Shown here: positions 21,436 through 24,870 of the stretch, piece by piece | Layout of the letters: each line of letters opens with the position of its first letter | Numbering within the stretch: position 1 is the stretch's first letter | DNA from: CF-161 sp035259145 | GTDB lineage: Bacteria > Chloroflexota > Dormibacteria > Dormibacterales > Dormibacteraceae | Direction of reading: 5' to 3' | Length of the DNA stretch: 24,870 bases | Assembly: GCA_035259145.1 (NCBI GenBank) | Contig: DATFWQ010000143.1 | Coordinates: 1-24,870, forward strand | Program-made: the position numbers and the translations under genes | The notes under the pieces: model-generated | What the model was told of the DNA's origin: nothing | Databases searched by the model: none | Seen by the model: only the letters and a program-made list of their open reading frames with translations

Positions 21436-24273
21436 GTGAGCAGTGTTCGCCCCGGCAGCCTGTTCGAGCTCAGCCGGGACCAGCTGGCGGCCGCTGACAC
21501 GCTGACCGGGCCGGTGCGCGTGGTCGCCGGGGCAGGGACGGGCAAGACCGCGGTGATCGCCGCCCGGTTCGTGCGTCTCGTCGAAGCCGGCATCAGCCCG
21601 GCCGAGATCCTGGTCATGACCTTCACCGAGAGGGCGGCGGCTGAAATGCGCGAGCGCATCATGGCCAGCCCCACCGTCGAAGAGGCGCCGTGGGTGGGCA
21701 CGTTCCACTCGCTCGCGATGCGCTGGCTCAGGGAGGACTGCCGGCGGCTGGGCCTGAACCCTGCATTCCGCATCCTGGCCGGCCCAGAGCGCTGGATCGT
21801 GATGAGGGAGCTGATGTGGGATCTGGCCGACCTTGCCTTGATCGGTGTGGAGCGACCGGACGACATGGTCTCACCGCTTCTGAAGCTGTTGGAGCGCGCG
21901 AAGCAGGAGCTGGTGCCTCTGCGCCGGCTGGCTGGGTGGGTGAGCGAAGTCGAGGACCCAGAGCGTCGTGAGGTGTTGATGGCGGCTGTCAGGCTCTTCC
22001 GCGCCTACGGCGCTCGCTGCAGGCGGGAGGCCGTGATGGACTTCGACGACCTGCTCTGGCACTCCGTCCGTCTGCTCGAGGAGCACGAAGACGTCCGCGA
22101 GCGTCTGGCCGGCCACTTCAGATGGGTGCTGGTCGACGAATACCAGGACACCAACCTGGCGCAGGAGCGCCTGGTAGAGCTGATCGCGGGAAGCGGGGGG
22201 AACGTGTGCGTCGTCGGTGACGACGACCAGAGCATCTATCGGTTCCGTGGCGCTTCTCGCGCGAGCATGGACCGCTTCCTTGCCACGTTCCCGGCCGCCG
22301 TCACAGTCTCTCTTGGCCGCAACCGGCGCAGCTCCCATCGCATCGTCACGGCAGCCTGCCGGCTGGTCGAGAACAACTCTGAGCGGCTGGCTAAGCCGCT
22401 GGAGCCGGACCCCGATAAGGAGCTGGGCCAGCCGGTCGAGATCTGGCGCTGTGCAACCGCCGAGCAGGAGGCGGCTGAGATCGCCGCCGCAGCGGCTTCG
22501 GCGCACGCCGCGGGCGTCCCGCTGCATGCGATCGCGGTACTGGCCCGGACCCACGCCATCGCACGGCCGGTGGCGACAGCGCTGGCGGCGGCATGTGTGA
22601 ACTACCAGCAGTGGTCCGGGCAGGGGCTCTTCCGGCGCCCTGAGATCCGCGACCTGATCGCGTACCTGCGGCTGTTGCACGACCCAACCGACCTCCTGGC
22701 CCTGGCCAGGCTTGTGGCGCGACCGCCTCTGAGCCTGGCCCTGGACGCGGCCCTCCGCCACGCCCGCGACCCCGAAGTGCCGCAGCCGCCTCTCCACGCG
22801 CTGACGCGGTGGAAGCGGACAGCTCGCTGGGCGGAGCTGATGCTGGAGCTGGCAGCGCTGAAGGCGACGCTCGGCGTCGACGAGCTGCTGTTCGAGCTGC
22901 TGAACCGTACGCGGTACCTGGACGCGTTGCTGCCGCTGCTCGGAGATGATCTGGAGGCCCGCAGGGTCGTGGCTAACGTGAGCCGCTTCGCAGACCATGT
23001 CTCGGAATACTGCGAACGGCGGAGAGACCACTCCCTCAGCCTGTTTGTCGAGCACCTGGACCTGGTACTGCGCTCGGGTATCGACGAAGACGTGGCAGAC
23101 GTGGAAGACGCTGAGGATGCGGTCCAGCTGATGACCATCCACCAGGCGAAGGGCCTGCAGTTCGACGTCGTCTTCGTGCCTGCGCTTGTGGAAGGAAGGC
23201 TGCCGCAGCCTCGGCGGCGCAACGAACTGACGGCCATCGCCAGCCTCGAGCTGCCCGCTCATCTGCTGGAGCCGGCCGTTCGAGCCAGGGAGGACCAGCT
23301 GGCCGAGGAGCGAAGGCTTTGTTACGTTGCGATGACCCGAGCCCGGCGCCGGCTCGTGCTTTCCTGGGCTGAACGCTACGAGGGTGGACGGAACTGGCGT
23401 CAGTCGCGGTTCCTGACAGAGCTTGGCGACGATGTGATCGAGCGCGATCTGCGCACCGCCCGCCCCAGGCCCGCCGTGCCTATGGTCCCAGCGATGCCCG
23501 CCTCATGGGTTGAAGAAAAGGTGGGAGGGCTCGAGGAAGCTGAGCATGAGGAGCCGATGCTCTCTTTCAGCGCGATCAGCGCGTACCGGGAGTGCCCGCG
23601 GCAGCACTGGTACCGGTACCGGCTCAGGCTGCCCACCACGCCGGGTGTCGAGGCGCAGTTCGGCACAGCGCTCCACCTGGCGCTGATGCGGGCCGGGAGG
23701 CTGCGCGCCGAAGGCCGGGAGGTGACGGCCGAGCTGCTCCGAGAGCTGCACCAGGAAGCCTGGGAGACGATCGGCCTCTCCGAGCCCAGGCGCCGTCCAG
23801 CCCTGGAGGCGCTGGGCTGGCGCCTGCTCGCCCGTTTCCTGTCGGGCGGCGGGCTCGACACTCGGCCTCACCTTGTGGAGGCGCCGTTCGCGGTCACACA
23901 GGACGGCTGGGCGCTGCGAGGTGTGATCGACCGGGTGGACCCGCCGGTGGGGGGCTCGGGGGCGTGGCGGATCATCGACTACAAGACCGGGAGCCCGGTG
24001 CCCGCCACCCGGCTCCGGCGCGACCTCCAGCTCGCTCTGTACGCGCTCGGGGCTCACCAGGCGCTGGGACTCGATCCCGTCGAGCTGGAGCTCGTCTACC
24101 TCAAGGACGGGCAACGGGTGGTTGTGCCCGCTACAGACGAGCTGCTGGCGCAGGCGCGTCAGATCGGCGCAGAGGCAGCTGAGGGCATCAGGGCCGGCCG
24201 GTTCGAGCCGCGTCCTGAGCGGCGCCGGTGTTCGCTTTGCGGCTACCGGCTCGTTTGCGAGGTAGCCCTGTAG
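21436..24273 (+). CDS. UvrD/PcrA-like helicase fused to a PD-(D/E)XK nuclease
   Basis: 945 residues. The N-terminal 2/3 is a superfamily 1A 3'-5' helicase: GAGTGKT (32-38), DEYQDTN near 233, GDDDQSIYRFRGAS near 262, MTIHQAKGLQFDVVFVP near 566, and CYVAMTRARRR near 629. From about 705 a RecB-like nuclease domain follows: SFSAISAYRECPRQHWYRYR, with active-site Asp832 (GVIDRVD) and Asp848/Lys850 (IIDYKTG). Cys720 and the C-terminal CSLCGYRLVC (932, 935, 941) match the Fe-S staple of AddB/Cas4-type nucleases. The layout recalls AdnAB subunits and suggests end resection in recombination repair. GTG start, GGAG 7 bases upstream. Confidence 0.92.
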   Translation: MSSVRPGSLFELSRDQLAAADTLTGPVRVVAGAGTGKTAVIAARFVRLVEAGISPAEILVMTFTERAAAEMRERIMASPTVEEAPWVGTFHSLAMRWLREDCRRLGLNPAFRILAGPERWIVMRELMWDLADLALIGVERPDDMVSPLLKLLERAKQELVPLRRLAGWVSEVEDPERREVLMAAVRLFRAYGARCRREAVMDFDDLLWHSVRLLEEHEDVRERLAGHFRWVLVDEYQDTNLAQERLVELIAGSGGNVCVVGDDDQSIYRFRGASRASMDRFLATFPAAVTVSLGRNRRSSHRIVTAACRLVENNSERLAKPLEPDPDKELGQPVEIWRCATAEQEAAEIAAAAASAHAAGVPLHAIAVLARTHAIARPVATALAAACVNYQQWSGQGLFRRPEIRDLIAYLRLLHDPTDLLALARLVARPPLSLALDAALRHARDPEVPQPPLHALTRWKRTARWAELMLELAALKATLGVDELLFELLNRTRYLDALLPLLGDDLEARRVVANVSRFADHVSEYCERRRDHSLSLFVEHLDLVLRSGIDEDVADVEDAEDAVQLMTIHQAKGLQFDVVFVPALVEGRLPQPRRRNELTAIASLELPAHLLEPAVRAREDQLAEERRLCYVAMTRARRRLVLSWAERYEGGRNWRQSRFLTELGDDVIERDLRTARPRPAVPMVPAMPASWVEEKVGGLEEAEHEEPMLSFSAISAYRECPRQHWYRYRLRLPTTPGVEAQFGTALHLALMRAGRLRAEGREVTAELLRELHQEAWETIGLSEPRRRPALEALGWRLLARFLSGGGLDTRPHLVEAPFAVTQDGWALRGVIDRVDPPVGGSGAWRIIDYKTGSPVPATRLRRDLQLALYALGAHQALGLDPVELELVYLKDGQRVVVPATDELLAQARQIGAEAAEGIRAGRFEPRPERRRCSLCGYRLVCEVAL

Positions 24274-24488
24274 ATCGCAGGGGGAGGCAGGCCTCCCCCT
24301 CCGGACCCCCTCCTTGCTGGCGTGGAAGGTATCCGCCTTCCCGTCGGTGGTGGGTGGCGGGCAGCGTCTTGTGGCGTTTGGCCGCAACTCAATCGGCCCG
24401 GCGGAGCCGGGCCTACCCGCGACGCTTTACCAACCTGGACCCGGCCACGCCTCAGCAAACCTGACCTGATCCTGGAGATTCTGTTCGG
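24274..24488. terminator. Hairpin cluster between convergent genes
   Basis: Three stems follow the helicase stop. GGGGGAGG (24280-24287) pairs with CCTCCCCC (24292-24299) around CAGG. GGAAGG (24324-24329) pairs with CCTTCC (24336-24341). GGCCCGGC (24395-24402) pairs with GCCGGGCC (24406-24413) around GGA. None has a T-run, so they are not classical intrinsic terminators. Their position between two converging genes makes a bidirectional transcription stop likely. No gene is seen in this gap. Confidence 0.5.
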
Positions 24489-24870
24489 CTACTTGGGCGT
24501 AGCGGCCGCCAGGCCGAGGCAGGCCGAGGCGATGTCGAGCGCTGCCCTTGGATGAGCCAGCTCGCCCGCGCGATGGGCCATGGCGCGGTGAACAGAGCGG
24601 TCCCCGCCCAGCAGCTCGCTGGCTGCCTCGAGGAGCCGGCGCGGGCTGGGCGCGTATCGCCCGACCCCCGAGTCGACCACGAAGCGCACGTTGGACCGTT
24701 CCTGCCCTGGCAGGTAGCTGGTCAGCACCAGCGGCACGCCCGTCGCAAGCGCCTCGGCGATGGCTCCAGGGCCCGCCTTGCCCACCGCCAGGTCGGCCGC
24801 CCGCATCAGGTCGGGCATGTCCTCGACGAAGCCAAGGACCACCGTTGGCGTTTGCAGGCGGACGCCGAGC
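24489..24870 (-). CDS. Family 28 glycosyltransferase, C-terminal part (UgtP/MGDG-synthase-like, partial)
   Basis: The last 127 residues of a gene that begins beyond the right edge. The UDP-sugar-binding domain is clear: VVLGFVEDMPDLMRAADLAV, then GKAGPGAIAEALATGVPLVL and TSYLPGQERSNVRFVVDSG. The GKAGPGTIAEAL and LPGQE-N patterns favour the diacylglycerol glycosyltransferase branch (UgtP, plant MGDG synthase) over MurG; such enzymes make glycolipids of the membrane. The stop is at 24489-24491, convergent with the helicase gene. The acceptor domain is not in view, so the substrate is inferred from the C-terminal motif only. Confidence 0.82.
   Translation of the reverse strand, partial: LGVRLQTPTVVLGFVEDMPDLMRAADLAVGKAGPGAIAEALATGVPLVLTSYLPGQERSNVRFVVDSGVGRYAPSPRRLLEAASELLGGDRSVHRAMAHRAGELAHPRAALDIASACLGLAAATPK

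Noticed and set aside
21871..23262. 463-codon frame antisense to the helicase
   Set aside because: Gln/Arg/His-rich shadow of a gene with a full set of helicase motifs.
1..24870. tRNA, rRNA, CRISPR array, prophage or toxin-antitoxin pair
   Set aside because: I saw no cloverleaf pattern, no regularly spaced repeats, no integrase or phage genes and no paired small toxin-like ORFs; a covariance-model search was not possible.

Overview
The window is high-GC DNA carrying a bacterial chromosome replication-origin neighbourhood. The core order, read leftwards from the origin, is rpmH-rnpA-yidD-yidC-jag. Read rightwards it is dnaA-dnaN-recF-dciA-uvrD-like. An intergenic stretch of about 0.7 kb with DnaA boxes lies between the two arms (16528-17238). 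A short YidC without a large periplasmic domain, a deazaflavin-type oxidoreductase, a UgtP/MGDG-synthase-like glycosyltransferase, frequent GTG/TTG starts and GTGA gene overlaps suggest an uncultured monoderm-like lineage, such as Chloroflexota or Dormibacterota. That placement is inference; no marker here fixes the phylum.

Left part (1-5420): an accessory block. It has the tail of an unidentified gene, a 14-helix drug exporter with a tiny TetR-like leftover at its end, and a metallo-beta-lactamase-fold hydrolase. These point right. On the minus strand are a TetR regulator with a translationally coupled F420-type oxidoreductase and an orphan MacB/FtsX permease. A 246-bp MITE-like element with 28-bp terminal inverted repeats and CTAG at both ends sits exactly between the gcvH stop codon and the permease start codon.

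Middle part (5418-12598): minus-strand genes for an unusual sigma factor lacking region 4, gcvT and gcvH, divergent from a plus-strand run of nfeD (membrane serine protease), a CPBP-family membrane protease, parA, parB and lepB. A perfect 17-bp inverted repeat resembling a degraded parS flanks nfeD.

Origin part (12622-24273): an M16 metalloprotease, a previously hidden 87-codon ORF after jag, jag, yidC, yidD, rnpA and rpmH run leftwards. rpmH is plainly encoded but has AUC where its start codon should be. dnaA, dnaN, recF, dciA and a PcrA/UvrD helicase fused to a PD-(D/E)XK nuclease with an apparent Fe-S cysteine set run rightwards. The right edge holds hairpins between convergent genes and the 3' part of a glycosyltransferase gene.

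The genes serve initiation and segregation of the chromosome (dnaA, dnaN, dciA, parAB), repair (recF, uvrD-like), membrane protein insertion and proteolysis (yidC, yidD, lepB, nfeD, CPBP, M16), and one-carbon metabolism (gcvT, gcvH). I see no CRISPR array, rRNA, tRNA or prophage. The points most worth checking are the AUC start of rpmH, the MITE in an operon junction, the region-4-less sigma factor, the parS-like pair and the hidden ORF.
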